A stretch of 64,000 bases of DNA from Elusimicrobiota bacterium (GCA_016706425.1 JADJJR010000001.1:1054001-1118000); one strand, 5' to 3'; shown: positions 9,004 to 18,115, numbered from the stretch's first letter. Translations and numbers: made by a program. The notes: generated by a model not told the origin, from the letters alone.

Positions 9004-10346
9004 CGGCGGATCGGCTCGAGCGGTTTCCCCTGGTGGTCGCGGGCGCCGGTTTGGCCGGCCTTTCGGCCGCGCACCACGCGCGCCGCCGCGCCTTGGTGTT
9101 CGACCGCGCCGCGGTCCCCGGCGGCACGGCCCGGTCGTGGACGGTGGGGGGGTTCACTTTCGATTTCACGGGGCATTTGCTGCACCTTCACCGCCCCGCC
9201 ATGGCGCGGTGGGTGAAGTCCCTTCTGGCCGGCAATTGGGTGGAGCGCCGCCGCAGCGCCTGGATTCATTCCCACGGGGTCCTCACGCCCTACCCCTTCC
9301 AAGCCAACCTCCACGGTTTGCCGGCGAAGGTGGTACGGGAGTGCGTCGCGGGCGTGCGCCGGGCGCGCGCCCGTTACGGGGACCGCCCCCTGGAGGGCCT
9401 TGTTCATCCCTCCTTTGACGTCTGGTGCCGACGCCTTTTCGGCGACGGGATCACCCGGCATTTCATGCGGCCCTACAACGAAAAATTGTGGACCGTGCCC
9501 GCCACCGACATGACCCCCGATTGGTGCGGGGCCTTTGTTCCGGTGCCTTCGCTGGCGGAGGTCGAGTCGGGCGCCCGGCGCGCGCACCGAAAGTCGTTCG
9601 GGTACAACACCCGGTTTCTTTACCCGCGGCGGGGGGGCATTCAAGTCTTGGCCGAGGCCATCGCCCGGAACCTGGACGATCTCCGCCTCGGGGTTTCCCT
9701 CGAGTCGGTGGATTGGCGCCGCCGGCGCGTGCGGCTCTCCACCGGAGAAACCGTGGCCTACGGCCGTTTGATCTCCACGTTGCCCTTGCCGGAGCTGCTC
9801 CGGCGCTTGGACCCGTTCCCGACGGTTTTGCGGGAACCGCTGCGGCGGCTGCGGTGGACGACGGTGACGTGCATCAATATCGGCGTGGCCCGCCCGCAAA
9901 TCTCGCGCGCCTCCTGGATTTATTATCCCGAAAAAAAATATCCGTTTTACCGCGTGGGGTTCCCCATGAATTTCACCCCCCACGTGGTCCCGCGGGGAGG
10001 CTCGTCCATGTACGTCGAGGTATCCCACCGTCCGGGCGCGGAGCCCCGAAGCCCCGCCGCGAAAACCGCCCTCGTCCGACGGGTGCGCCGCGGTTTGGAG
10101 GCCGCGGGGGTTTTACGTCCCACCGACCGGCTCCCCGTGGTGGAGGTGGCGACGCTCCCCTACGCCTACGTGATTTACGACGCCCACCGGGCGGCGGCGA
10201 CCCGGGTGATCTTCGATTGGCTGGAACACCGCGCGGCGGCGGAATCCATCGGTCGTTACGGGGGGTGGAAATATTCTTTTATGGAGGAGGCCCTGTGGGA
10301 CGGTCGCGCGGCGGCGCTTCGCGCCGACAGGGCGTTGCGGTCGTGA
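9000..10346 (+). CDS. FAD-dependent amine-oxidase/UDP-galactopyranose-mutase-like oxidoreductase
   Basis: The protein (about 448 residues) starts at TTG 9000, overlapping the upstream TGA. It reaches the dinucleotide-binding motif LVVAGAGLAGLSAAHHARRR within 15 residues. Then come GGTARSWTVGGFTFDFTGHLLHL and FMRPYNEKLWTVPATDMTPDW, which resemble the protoporphyrinogen-oxidase/UGM-like family common in surface-polysaccharide loci. No membrane segment is seen. The substrate is unknown. An upstream extension to 8889 exists in the same frame but lies inside the WecA gene and has no family match. A GTGA overlap links it to the next gene. Confidence 0.75.
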   Translation: MTADRLERFPLVVAGAGLAGLSAAHHARRRALVFDRAAVPGGTARSWTVGGFTFDFTGHLLHLHRPAMARWVKSLLAGNWVERRRSAWIHSHGVLTPYPFQANLHGLPAKVVRECVAGVRRARARYGDRPLEGLVHPSFDVWCRRLFGDGITRHFMRPYNEKLWTVPATDMTPDWCGAFVPVPSLAEVESGARRAHRKSFGYNTRFLYPRRGGIQVLAEAIARNLDDLRLGVSLESVDWRRRRVRLSTGETVAYGRLISTLPLPELLRRLDPFPTVLREPLRRLRWTTVTCINIGVARPQISRASWIYYPEKKYPFYRVGFPMNFTPHVVPRGGSSMYVEVSHRPGAEPRSPAAKTALVRRVRRGLEAAGVLRPTDRLPVVEVATLPYAYVIYDAHRAAATRVIFDWLEHRAAAESIGRYGGWKYSFMEEALWDGRAAALRADRALRS

Positions 10347-12070
10347 GCCGGTTTTTGTTTATGGGGCACGGTTTTTTTCTCTCCTTGGTGATGGTGTTGC
10401 CGCTTCTTCGGAACGCCTGGGACCCCTGGGCGCAGACACTGGTCCTGGGCGCCTGGGCTTTTTGGATCGGCCTGGGCGCGGTCATGGTCTGGCGACGGCG
10501 CGCCGCCTTCCCCGCCCTGGAAGGGACCCTAAGGGCCTGGGGGCCCCTGTGGGGGGGAGTTCTTGTTCTGGCATTGGTTTCCATGGCTTTCAGCGCGCAT
10601 CCGCACAGCGCCGTCCCCGGGGCTCTCCTCGATTTTTCCACCGCCGCCTTCTTCTTCCTCGGCGCGGGCCTGTCGGGGGAGAAGCGGGCCTATTACCGGC
10701 GCGCCTTGGCGGGCGCCGGGGTCCTGGCGGGGGTTGTGGCTTTGGTTTTGGACGGGCTTCGATCGCCGGCGGTGGGGGTGGCCGTGAATCCCAACGCACT
10801 GGCGTCCCTGATCCTGTTGGCCTTTCCCGTGGCGATCGGGCTGTGGCGCGCCCCGTCCGGTTCCGGGAAACGGTGGGCCTGGGCCGCGGCGGCCGCTTCC
10901 CTCGGGGTATCGGTGGTCCTGTCCCGGTCCCTGGGAGCGCTTGTCGTCCTCGGGGCGCAAATGGTTTTCCTTTGGTGGGCGCTGAACGAAGGGCGTCGCC
11001 GACGGTCCGGACTCCTCCTTGGCGGGATCGGGGCGGCGCTGGTCATCGCGGGGGTGTTGTTGGACCGGTCCGACTGGGCCAAGTTCGCGGGGGACCCGGA
11101 CCGGTGGGCCTGGTGGCGGACCGCGTGGAACATGATTCGATCCCATCCCGGCCTGGGGGTCGGCCCCGGCGCCTTCGGCGAAGCCTACCCCTTGTTTCGC
11201 GAGAGAACCTGGGGACTGAACAGCCTGTACGCCCACAACGGGTATTTGGAATGGCTGGCGGAACGGGGTGTGCTGGGCGGGGGATTGTTGGTCGCGTGGG
11301 TCGGCCGCGTGTTGTGGATTTCTTGGCGGGAAGGCCACACGAAAGAGGACCGGTGCCTGTGGGCGGCCCTGGTGGGGGTTCTGCTTTTTAACGGCGCGAA
11401 CATCGGGTTTTCCTTTCCGGCGCTCCTGTGGCTGTTCGCCTTCGCCTGCGGCCTGGTCTTGCCGGAGGTTCGGGGCGGAAATCCGGGCGCCCCCGGGTTT
11501 CGTCGCTGGATCGCGTTGGGGGGCGCGACGGTTTTCATTCTGGCGTTCGCGGCGTCGTTCACCGTTTTTCGAGCGGGCCAAATGTTGGAAAAGGGTCGAG
11601 CGGCCTTTTTTCAAAAGGACGTGGCGGGGGCCCGCCGGTGGGCGGACCGGGGCCTCCGCTGGGATCCCCGTTCCCCCGAGCTTCACGCCCTGCGCGCCGG
11701 GGCGCTTTTCCAGGAAGGCGACCGGGCGGGCGCCCTCCTGGGTTTGTCCGAATCCGTTCGAAGGGCTCCCGGCGCGGCGGGTTTTCGCATGGACCGGGCG
11801 GAATTGTTCCTCGCGATGGAGCGGCCAGTGAACGCCTTGGAGGATTACACGGCCGTGAACCGCCTTTTGCCTTTGTTTTTCCCGGCCTGGGAACGACGGG
11901 GGGATTTGTTGGTCGCGGCGGGTCGCGGTGGGGAAGCGCGGTCGGCCTACGAAAACGGGCTGACGGCTTTGAACAACCCGCGGTCCAGCGCCCGGGGGCA
12001 AAACAAAGGCGTGGCCCGGGAGCGATTGGAAACCAAGATCAGAGGATTGGAAGCGAATGCGCCGCATTAA
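10343..12070 (+). CDS. Second O-antigen ligase/polymerase-like protein with TPR tail
   Basis: This 575-residue protein begins at GTG 10343 (GTGA overlap). About ten hydrophobic helices are followed by the ligase signature IRSHPGLGVGPGAFGEAY and YAHNGYLEWLAERGVLGG (about residues 260-315). A soluble TPR-like tail occupies residues 420-575 (RRWADRGLRWDPRSPELHALRAGALF, NALEDYTAVNRLLPLFFPAWERRGDL). The layout matches the gene at 160-2169, so this operon carries two paralogous Wzy/WaaL-type enzymes. They may divide polymerisation and ligation between them. The last 14 bases overlap the start of the GT4 gene. Confidence 0.8.
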   Translation: MSRFLFMGHGFFLSLVMVLPLLRNAWDPWAQTLVLGAWAFWIGLGAVMVWRRRAAFPALEGTLRAWGPLWGGVLVLALVSMAFSAHPHSAVPGALLDFSTAAFFFLGAGLSGEKRAYYRRALAGAGVLAGVVALVLDGLRSPAVGVAVNPNALASLILLAFPVAIGLWRAPSGSGKRWAWAAAAASLGVSVVLSRSLGALVVLGAQMVFLWWALNEGRRRRSGLLLGGIGAALVIAGVLLDRSDWAKFAGDPDRWAWWRTAWNMIRSHPGLGVGPGAFGEAYPLFRERTWGLNSLYAHNGYLEWLAERGVLGGGLLVAWVGRVLWISWREGHTKEDRCLWAALVGVLLFNGANIGFSFPALLWLFAFACGLVLPEVRGGNPGAPGFRRWIALGGATVFILAFAASFTVFRAGQMLEKGRAAFFQKDVAGARRWADRGLRWDPRSPELHALRAGALFQEGDRAGALLGLSESVRRAPGAAGFRMDRAELFLAMERPVNALEDYTAVNRLLPLFFPAWERRGDLLVAAGRGGEARSAYENGLTALNNPRSSARGQNKGVARERLETKIRGLEANAPH

Positions 12071-13226
12071 AGTGGTTCACATCATCACCCGCCTGGAATT
12101 GGGCGGCGCCCAGCAGAACACCCTCTTCACGGCTGAGCATCTCGACCCCGCGCGGTTCGAGGTGGTGCTCTTGGCCGGTCAAGGGGGGGTGCTCGCCGCG
12201 GCGCCGCAGGGAAAGCCGTACCGGTTCGTCCGGGTTTTCGGTTTGGTCAGGTCGGTCCGGCCCTGGTCGGATCTTTTGGCCCTGTGGCACCTCTGGGTGT
12301 TGCTGCGTCGGGAACGGCCGGACATCGTCCACACGCACTCTTCCAAAGCCGGAATTTTGGGTCGCACGGCGGCGGCCGCGGCCCGGGTTCCGATCGTGAT
12401 CCACACTTTCCACGGGTTCGGGTTTCACGTCGAGCAGCTCGCCGGGGTTCGCGCCTTTTATGTCGCGCTGGAGCGGGCCATGGCGCGGTTGTCCACGGTA
12501 TTGGTCACTGTCTCCCGGGCCAACCGCGACGAGGCCCTGGCGCGGGGCATCGGCCGTCCGGGCCAATATCGGCTCATTCGCAGCGGGGTCGATCTCTCTT
12601 TGTACACCTCCATCGCCCGGCGGCGCGAATCCCCGGCGGGGTTGGGGGTTCTGCCTCACGAAAAACTGATCGTCACCATCGGTCCGTTCAAGCCCCAAAA
12701 GAATCTGCACGATTTTCTTCGCGCCGCGGCCATCGTCGCCGGGCGGGCCCCCGAAGCGCGGTTTTTGATCGTGGGCGACGGGGAGGGGCGTTCGGCCATT
12801 GAGGCCCGTATTGAGACCACCGATTTGACCGGAAAGGTGGTCTTGGCCGGTTGGCGGCGTGACATTCCCGCCATCCTGGCCCGCGCGGACGTCTTTTGCA
12901 TGACGTCGTTGTGGGAGGGGCTCCCCCGGGCGCTGGTGGAGTCCATGGTCGCGGGCTTGCCCTGCGTGGTGAACGCCGTGGACGGCTGTCGGGATCTCAT
13001 TCAAGACGGCGTCAACGGTTTTTTAACTCCACCCAAGCACCCCATGGCCACCGCCGACCGTCTGTTGCGGCTGTTGGCCGATCCCGGCATGGCCCAACGC
13101 ATCGGCGCCCGGGCGCGCGCGTCCGTGGGGGATGAATTCAGCATTCACACCATGGTTCGCCAACAGGAGGCCCTTTACGCGTCCTTGGCTTCGGACGAGG
13201 CGTTGTTCGCCTCGGCCGAAGATTGA
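12057..13226 (+). CDS. Family 4 glycosyltransferase
   Basis: A 389-residue GT-B enzyme. N-terminal features are KVVHIITRLELGGAQQNT (the GG loop) and HTHSSKAGILGRTAAAAARVPIVIHTFHG. The C-terminal donor domain begins at IVTIGPFKPQKNLHDFLRAA and contains the EX7E-type motif MTSLWEGLPRALVESMVAGLPCV near residues 280-305. These retaining cytoplasmic transferases add sugars to lipid-linked intermediates. It closes the glycan operon. The consensus promoter of the next operon begins inside its stop codon. Confidence 0.88.
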   Translation: MRRIKVVHIITRLELGGAQQNTLFTAEHLDPARFEVVLLAGQGGVLAAAPQGKPYRFVRVFGLVRSVRPWSDLLALWHLWVLLRRERPDIVHTHSSKAGILGRTAAAAARVPIVIHTFHGFGFHVEQLAGVRAFYVALERAMARLSTVLVTVSRANRDEALARGIGRPGQYRLIRSGVDLSLYTSIARRRESPAGLGVLPHEKLIVTIGPFKPQKNLHDFLRAAAIVAGRAPEARFLIVGDGEGRSAIEARIETTDLTGKVVLAGWRRDIPAILARADVFCMTSLWEGLPRALVESMVAGLPCVVNAVDGCRDLIQDGVNGFLTPPKHPMATADRLLRLLADPGMAQRIGARARASVGDEFSIHTMVRQQEALYASLASDEALFASAED

Positions 13227-13251
13227 CACCCCCCGCGGAAACCTCTATAAT
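13223..13251 (+). promoter_or_regulatory. Consensus sigma70 promoter for the yceD-rpmF-plsX-fab operon
   Basis: TTGACA at 13223-13228 and TATAAT at 13246-13251 are separated by exactly 17 bases, a perfect match to the housekeeping consensus. Transcription would start near 13258, about 46 bases before the GTG chosen for the YceD gene. The -35 box overlaps the stop codon of the preceding glycosyltransferase gene. Confidence 0.88.
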
Positions 13252-13303
13252 TCGCCCTATTAAAGCGGCCCCCCCGGGGGTTCAAAGTGTTTGGAGGGGG
13301 CCG

Positions 13304-13765
13304 GTGAAGCTTTCGTTCCGGGACGTTGAACGCGAAAAAGAAGTCCAGGCGTCGGAGCTTCTCCCGGTGGGCCAACTCCCGCTCGACACCCCCGATCGGC
13401 CGGTGCTGGCCGAGCCCGTGCCGGTGACCGTGAAAGCCGAATTTCAAGACGGATTGGTTTGGGCTTGGGTGACCGCGCGGGCGCGTTTGACCTTGAGTTG
13501 CGCCCGGTGCCTGGAACCCTTCGAAATCATCCTGGAGCCGGCTTTTGAGGTGCGTTTGACCGAGGAGTCCGGGGAAATCGTCATTGAAGATGAAGTCCGG
13601 CAGAACATTCTTCTGGGGCTTCCCGCGCAACCCCTGTGCGCTCCGTCGTGCCGGGGTTTGTGCCCTCAGTGCGGGGGCAATCGCAACAAAAAAGGATGCG
13701 GGTGCACCCCCGGGACCAAAGACAACCCGTTTGACGTGTTAAAAAACTTAAAACTGAAGTCGTAA
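13304..13765 (+). CDS. YceD/DUF177 family protein
   Basis: The GTG at 13304 is preferred because GGAGG lies just upstream (13293-13297). The longer in-frame start at 13223 would put coding sequence inside the promoter. The product (about 153 residues) contains TLSCARCLEPFEIILEPAFEVRLTEE and ends with a cysteine-rich PLCAPSCRGLCPQCGGNRNKKGC, the hallmarks of DUF177. This family sits next to rpmF in most bacteria, as here, 11 bases before it. The plant and bacterial homologues are linked to 23S rRNA accumulation, so a role in ribosome assembly is likely. Confidence 0.85.
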   Translation: MKLSFRDVEREKEVQASELLPVGQLPLDTPDRPVLAEPVPVTVKAEFQDGLVWAWVTARARLTLSCARCLEPFEIILEPAFEVRLTEESGEIVIEDEVRQNILLGLPAQPLCAPSCRGLCPQCGGNRNKKGCGCTPGTKDNPFDVLKNLKLKS

Positions 13766-13776
13766 GGACTCCATTC

Positions 13777-13983
13777 ATGGCGAATCCAAAGAAAAAACAC
13801 ACCCCCAGTCGCCGCGACAGCCGGCGCGCCTCCAATTTCCGTCTGGAATTTGGATCCATGGCGCGTTGCGGCAATTGCGGCGCCGTTCGGCCGCCCCACG
13901 TCGTTTGTCCGGCGTGCGGGTTTTACGGCAAGGAATTGGTCGCCGCGCCGAAGGCCCCCAAAAAGAAAGACGAAGAGAAGTAA
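13777..13983 (+). CDS. rpmF: 50S ribosomal protein L32
   Basis: A 68-residue basic protein beginning MANPKKKHTPSRRDSRRASN, the classic L32 start. It is the zinc-ribbon form, with CxxC pairs at residues 31/34 and 44/47. A lysine-rich tail (KAPKKKDEEK) follows. It lies between the YceD and plsX genes, the usual order. It is a component of the large ribosomal subunit. Confidence 0.96.
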   Translation: MANPKKKHTPSRRDSRRASNFRLEFGSMARCGNCGAVRPPHVVCPACGFYGKELVAAPKAPKKKDEEK

Positions 13984-13998
13984 CCCTTTCCGTCTCGG

Positions 13999-15033
13999 AT
14001 GACCTCTCGCATCGCTCTGGACGCCATGGGGGGCGATCACGGCCTTCCCGTCAACATTGAAGGCGCCCTCCTCGCGCGTCAAGAGCTCGACCACGAAATC
14101 ATCTTAGTGGGGGACCGTCCCCTGATCGAACAGGAATTGGCCCACCGGGGGCATCCCAACGCTTTCTTGATCCAGCACGCGCCCCGGGTGATCGGTATGC
14201 ACGAGAAACCCGCGGACGCCTGTCGGTCCAAAAAAGACTCGAGCATCATGGTGTGCTCCGAATTGGTTGCCCAGGGAAAAGCCGACGCGTTCATTTCCGC
14301 CGGCAATTCCGGCGCCACCATGGCGGCCGCTTTGTGGCACCTGCGGCGCCTCCCCGGGGTCTCCCGCCCGGCCATCGCCACCCTCATGCCCACCTTGGTG
14401 GGCAACGCCGTCGTCCTGGACGTCGGCGCCAACGTCGACTGCAAACCCAAACACCTGCTCCAGTTCGCCGTCATGGGTTCCATTTACGCCCGCGCGATTT
14501 TGGACATTCCGTCCCCCCGGGTCGGGCTTTTGACCATCGGGGAGGAGGAGGGAAAAGGCAACCTGTTAACCCAGGAAACCCACCCCCTTCTCAAGGCCAG
14601 CGGCCTCAATTACGTCGGTCATGTGGAAGGCCGCGACGTTCCCGCCGGCGGCGCGGACGTGTTCGTTTGCGATGGGTTCGTCGGCAATTTGTTGTTGAAG
14701 TTCGGCGAAGGGTTGGCCGCGGCGGTTCTGAAGCTGATCAAAAACGAAGTCCGCAAGCACCCCCTCGCGATTTTCGGGAAATACCTGCTTAAAGGCGCTT
14801 TCAAGGAACTCCTCAAGCGCACGGACCCGGCGGAGTACGGCGGGGCGCCCCTCTTGGGCGTCAACGGCGTGGCCCTGGTCTCGCACGGCGGCGCCAACGC
14901 CAAGGCCATCAAGAACGCGATTCGCGGCGCCGGCGCTTTCGTGGAGGCCGAGATCAACCGTCAGATTTCCGATCGCCTCAAAGAAACCAACGCCCATTTG
15001 GTCGTCGCGGCCCCGGCCGTGCCGGTGGCCTGA
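13999..15033 (+). CDS. plsX: Phosphate acyltransferase PlsX
   Basis: This 344-residue protein starts RIALDAMGGDHGLPVNIEGA and contains ISAGNSGATMAAALWHL, VLDVGANVDCKPKHLLQFA and VGLLTIGEEEGKGN, all typical of PlsX. The enzyme converts acyl-ACP to acyl-phosphate for PlsY in membrane phospholipid synthesis. Its length is normal for the family. The stop is one base before the fabH start, so the two are translationally coupled within the lipid operon. Confidence 0.95.
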   Translation: MTSRIALDAMGGDHGLPVNIEGALLARQELDHEIILVGDRPLIEQELAHRGHPNAFLIQHAPRVIGMHEKPADACRSKKDSSIMVCSELVAQGKADAFISAGNSGATMAAALWHLRRLPGVSRPAIATLMPTLVGNAVVLDVGANVDCKPKHLLQFAVMGSIYARAILDIPSPRVGLLTIGEEEGKGNLLTQETHPLLKASGLNYVGHVEGRDVPAGGADVFVCDGFVGNLLLKFGEGLAAAVLKLIKNEVRKHPLAIFGKYLLKGAFKELLKRTDPAEYGGAPLLGVNGVALVSHGGANAKAIKNAIRGAGAFVEAEINRQISDRLKETNAHLVVAAPAVPVA

Positions 15034-15034
15034 C

Positions 15035-16015
15035 ATGGCCGGCGTTCGTTTCCTATCGACGGGCGCGGGGTTGCCCGACCGCGTCTTGACCAACGCGGAC
15101 CTCGCCAAAATGGTCGACACCACCGACGAATGGATCACCGACCGCACGGGCATCAAGGAGCGGCGCATCGCCGGGGACGACGAGGCCACCTCCGACCTGT
15201 CCGCCCGCGCCGCGCGCCAGGCCCTTGAACGGGCGGGGGTGGCGCCCACGGACGTGGATTTGGTGGTCGTGGCCACTTGCACGCCCGACCATCTGTTCCC
15301 GTCCACGGCCTGCCTCGTTCAAAAAGCCCTGGGGCTCACGAAGGCGATGGCTTTTGATGTTTCCGCCGCCTGTTCCGGGTTCGTTTACGGATTGGCGGTG
15401 GTGAAGGGAATGCTGGAAACGGGGCAGGCCCGCACAGCGCTTTTGATCGGGGCCGACACCCTGTCGCGTTTCACCGACTGGACCGATCGGGGCACCTGCG
15501 TGCTCTTCGGGGACGGGGCCGGGGCGCTGTTGATGCAAGCCACGGACGGTCCCGGGGATTTGTTGTCGGTGTTCACCGGGTCGGAGGGGGCGGCCGGCGA
15601 CGTTCTGTGCATTCCGGGCGGCGGCTCCCGGCACCCGGCGGGCGCGGGGGCGGTGCCCAAACACCCGGCGCACATCAAGATGGATGGCCGCGAGGTGTTC
15701 AAGCACGCCGTGGCCCGGATGATCGAAGCGGCCACCGCCGCCCTGGCCAAGGCGGGCAAAACCCCGGCGGACCTGCGCCTCCTTATACCGCATCAAGCCA
15801 ATTTGCGCATCATCGACGCCATCGCCAAACGCATCGCCATTCCCAACGACCGGGTGTTCCGCAACGTGCAAAAATACGGGAACATGTCGGCGGCCACCAC
15901 CGTCATCGCGTTGGATGAGGCGGTGCAGGCCGGACAGGTGCGGCGGGGCGACTTGGTGGAGCTGATCGCCTTCGGGGCCGGCCTCACCTGGGGCGCGGCG
16001 GTTTTGCGTTGGTGA
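15035..16015 (+). CDS. fabH: Beta-ketoacyl-ACP synthase III
   Basis: A 326-residue condensing enzyme that starts fatty-acid synthesis from acetyl-CoA and malonyl-ACP. The catalytic triad is visible: Cys113 in SAACSGFVYGL, His253 in PHQANLRI and Asn283 in KYGNMSAATT. The N-terminal TDEWITDRTGIKERR motif is also present. Its place between plsX and fabD is the standard order. Confidence 0.95.
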   Translation: MAGVRFLSTGAGLPDRVLTNADLAKMVDTTDEWITDRTGIKERRIAGDDEATSDLSARAARQALERAGVAPTDVDLVVVATCTPDHLFPSTACLVQKALGLTKAMAFDVSAACSGFVYGLAVVKGMLETGQARTALLIGADTLSRFTDWTDRGTCVLFGDGAGALLMQATDGPGDLLSVFTGSEGAAGDVLCIPGGGSRHPAGAGAVPKHPAHIKMDGREVFKHAVARMIEAATAALAKAGKTPADLRLLIPHQANLRIIDAIAKRIAIPNDRVFRNVQKYGNMSAATTVIALDEAVQAGQVRRGDLVELIAFGAGLTWGAAVLRW

Positions 16016-16031
16016 AAACGGAGAGTCAACG

Positions 16032-16967
16032 ATGAAAACGGCTTTTGTGTTTCCGGGACAAGGGTCCCAATACGTGGCCATGGGCGCCGAACTGGCCGCG
16101 ACTTACCCCGCGGCGCGGGCGGTGATCGACCGGGCGCGCGCTTTGCTGGGGGACGCGTACGTCGATGTTTTTCTGAACGGGCCCGAGGAAAAACTCAAGG
16201 ACACCCGCTACACCCAGGTCGCCCTCTTCATCGTGTCGATGGCGGCCCACGCGGTGTTGAAGGGGTTGGGCGCCCGGGCCGATTTTACCGCCGGTCACAG
16301 CCTGGGCGAGTACTCGGCCCTGTGCGCCGCCGGGGCGTTCGATTTTGAAACGGGGTTGCGGTTGGTGAAGGCCCGCGGCGAGGCCATCGGCGCCGCCGCG
16401 GCCAAGGTCCCCGGGACCATGGCCGCCATCGTCGGCCTGGACCGCGCGGTGGTCGAGGGGATTTGCCAAAATGCCTCGTCCCACGGGGTGTGCCAGGCCG
16501 TCAACTACAACTGCCCCGGTCAAATTGTGATCGCGGGGGAAGTCGCGGCGGTGGAAGCCGCCGTGAAGGCGGCGCAGGCCGCGGGCTCCCCGAAATCCAT
16601 CGTGCTGAACGTTTCGGGCCCCTTCCATTCGTCGCTCATGAAGCCCGCGGCCGAGGCCATGGCGGGGGAACTGGCGAAGGCGACGCTTCAGCCCCCGGTG
16701 GTGCCCGTGGTGATGAACGTCGACGCCCGGCCCGCCACGGAGCCCGGCGTCATTCGGACCAACCTGGTCCGGCAGATCGACCACCCCGTCCTCTGGGAGG
16801 ACACGCTCAAGACGTTGTTCGCGGCGGGGGTGGAACGATTCATTGAAGTGGGCCCCGGGCGGGTGTTGTCGGGCCTCCTCCGGCGCACCGATAAGACCAA
16901 GAAATTTTCTAATATTGAGGACAAGAAATCGGCGGAAGCCGTTTTTGCCGTACCGGCCGCGGGCTGA
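16032..16967 (+). CDS. fabD: Malonyl-CoA:ACP transacylase
   Basis: A 311-residue enzyme that loads malonyl groups onto ACP. It begins TAFVFPGQGSQYVAMG and carries the nucleophile Ser90 in GHSLGEYSALCAAGAF. FHSSLMKPAAEAM holds the catalytic-site histidine, and VGPGRVLSGLLRR closes the fold. It is in the fab operon, 16 bases after fabH. Confidence 0.95.
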   Translation: MKTAFVFPGQGSQYVAMGAELAATYPAARAVIDRARALLGDAYVDVFLNGPEEKLKDTRYTQVALFIVSMAAHAVLKGLGARADFTAGHSLGEYSALCAAGAFDFETGLRLVKARGEAIGAAAAKVPGTMAAIVGLDRAVVEGICQNASSHGVCQAVNYNCPGQIVIAGEVAAVEAAVKAAQAAGSPKSIVLNVSGPFHSSLMKPAAEAMAGELAKATLQPPVVPVVMNVDARPATEPGVIRTNLVRQIDHPVLWEDTLKTLFAAGVERFIEVGPGRVLSGLLRRTDKTKKFSNIEDKKSAEAVFAVPAAG

Positions 16968-16992
16968 CCCGCGCCGAACGAAAGGACATTCC

Positions 16993-17736
16993 ATGCGACT
17001 CAAAGACCAAGTGGCGTTGATCACCGGCGGGGCCCAAGGCATCGGCCGGGCGATCGCCGAAACCTACGCGCGCGAAGGGGCCCACCTGGCCCTCTGCGAC
17101 GTGAACGAACAGGCCTGCCAGGCCACGGCCGAGGAGCTCGGGAAAAAATACAACGTCAAGACCCACGCCGCGAAGGTGAACGTCACGCTGATCGACGAAT
17201 GCGAAAAATGGGTGGCGGCGGTCATCGAAAAGCTGGGCCGCGCCGACATCCTGGTGAACAACGCCGGCATCACCAAAGACAATTTGGTCATGCGCATGTC
17301 CGACGCCGAGTGGGACGCCGTCATCGCGGTGAATTTGAAAGGCGTGTTCAATTGCACGAAGGCCGTCAACCGGCCCATGTTCAAGCAGCGGGCCGGGCGG
17401 ATCATCAACATCGCCTCCATCGTGGGGCTCATGGGGAACGCCGGCCAAGTCAATTACTCGGCGACCAAGGGCGGCGTCATCGCCATGACGAAAACCTGCG
17501 CCCGCGAGTTCGCCAGCCGCAACGTGCTCGTCAACGCCATCGCGCCCGGGTTCATCCGGACCGCCATGACCGACAAGCTCTCCGACGAACAGAAACAGCG
17601 GCTCTCCTCGGCCATCCCGCTGGAACGCCTGGGCGAGGCCCAGGACGTGGCCAACGCGGCGCTTTTCCTCGCCTCGCCCGAGAGCTCCTACATCACGGGG
17701 CAAGTCCTTTCGGTCAACGGCGGGATGTACATGTAA
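16993..17736 (+). CDS. fabG: 3-oxoacyl-ACP reductase
   Basis: A 247-residue short-chain reductase. The start is the ATG at 16993; an in-frame extension back to 16843 lies inside fabD and is not supported. TGGAQGIGRAIAE is the NADPH-binding motif and NNAGITKDNLVMRM the FabG NNAG region. The Ser-Tyr-Lys triad is seen in NIASIVG and YSATKGG (Tyr155, Lys159). It performs the first reduction of each elongation cycle. Confidence 0.95.
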   Translation: MRLKDQVALITGGAQGIGRAIAETYAREGAHLALCDVNEQACQATAEELGKKYNVKTHAAKVNVTLIDECEKWVAAVIEKLGRADILVNNAGITKDNLVMRMSDAEWDAVIAVNLKGVFNCTKAVNRPMFKQRAGRIINIASIVGLMGNAGQVNYSATKGGVIAMTKTCAREFASRNVLVNAIAPGFIRTAMTDKLSDEQKQRLSSAIPLERLGEAQDVANAALFLASPESSYITGQVLSVNGGMYM

Positions 17737-17785
17737 GACGCCCGCCCGCGGCGGGACCCGTTTAGCAAGCTTTTGTAGCGGCGAA

Positions 17786-17834
17786 GGAAGTTCAACGTGC
17801 GCGGGGCCCAACCCCCACGCTCGTTGGACCTTCC
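17786..17834 (+). other. Imperfect hairpin between fabG and acpP
   Basis: GGAAGTTCAACG (17786-17797) can pair with CGTTGGACCTTCC (17822-17834), with an inner GCGGGG/CCCCCACGC stem around a short loop. No T run follows, so it is not a standard intrinsic terminator. It may be an RNA processing site or stabiliser ahead of the abundant acpP message. Confidence 0.35.
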
Positions 17835-17863
17835 CAAGCCCATCACCCAAAAGGGGGAAACAC

Positions 17864-18103
17864 GTGGCAGACGACATCGAGACAAAAGTGCGGGAAATCA
17901 TCATCGAGCAATTGGGCGTCGACGCGGCGCAGGTCAAGACGGAGGCGTCCTTCGTCAACGACCTCGGCGCGGACTCGCTCGACACCGTGGAGCTCGTCAT
18001 GGCGCTCGAAGAGGCCTTCGACATGGAGATCCCGGACGAAGAAGCCGAAAAGATTCAAACCGTCGGTCAGGCGGTCAGCTACATCCAGACCCACAAGAAA
18101 TAA
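17864..18103 (+). CDS. acpP: Acyl carrier protein
   Basis: A 79-residue acidic protein starting at GTG 17864 after AAGGGGGAAAC, a good ribosome binding site. The phosphopantetheine attachment serine is Ser38 in GADSLDTVELVMALEE. The remaining helix sequence FDMEIPDEEAEKIQTVGQAVSYI is standard for bacterial ACP. It carries the growing chain for all Fab enzymes and serves as donor to PlsX. Confidence 0.97.
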   Translation: MADDIETKVREIIIEQLGVDAAQVKTEASFVNDLGADSLDTVELVMALEEAFDMEIPDEEAEKIQTVGQAVSYIQTHKK

Positions 18104-18115
18104 AATCGTTTCACA

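Noticed and set aside
17737..17785. A terminator right after fabG (CCCGCC-CGC-GGCGGG)
   Set aside because: The stem is six base pairs with a three-base loop and no T run; acpP transcription from the operon promoter is more plausible.
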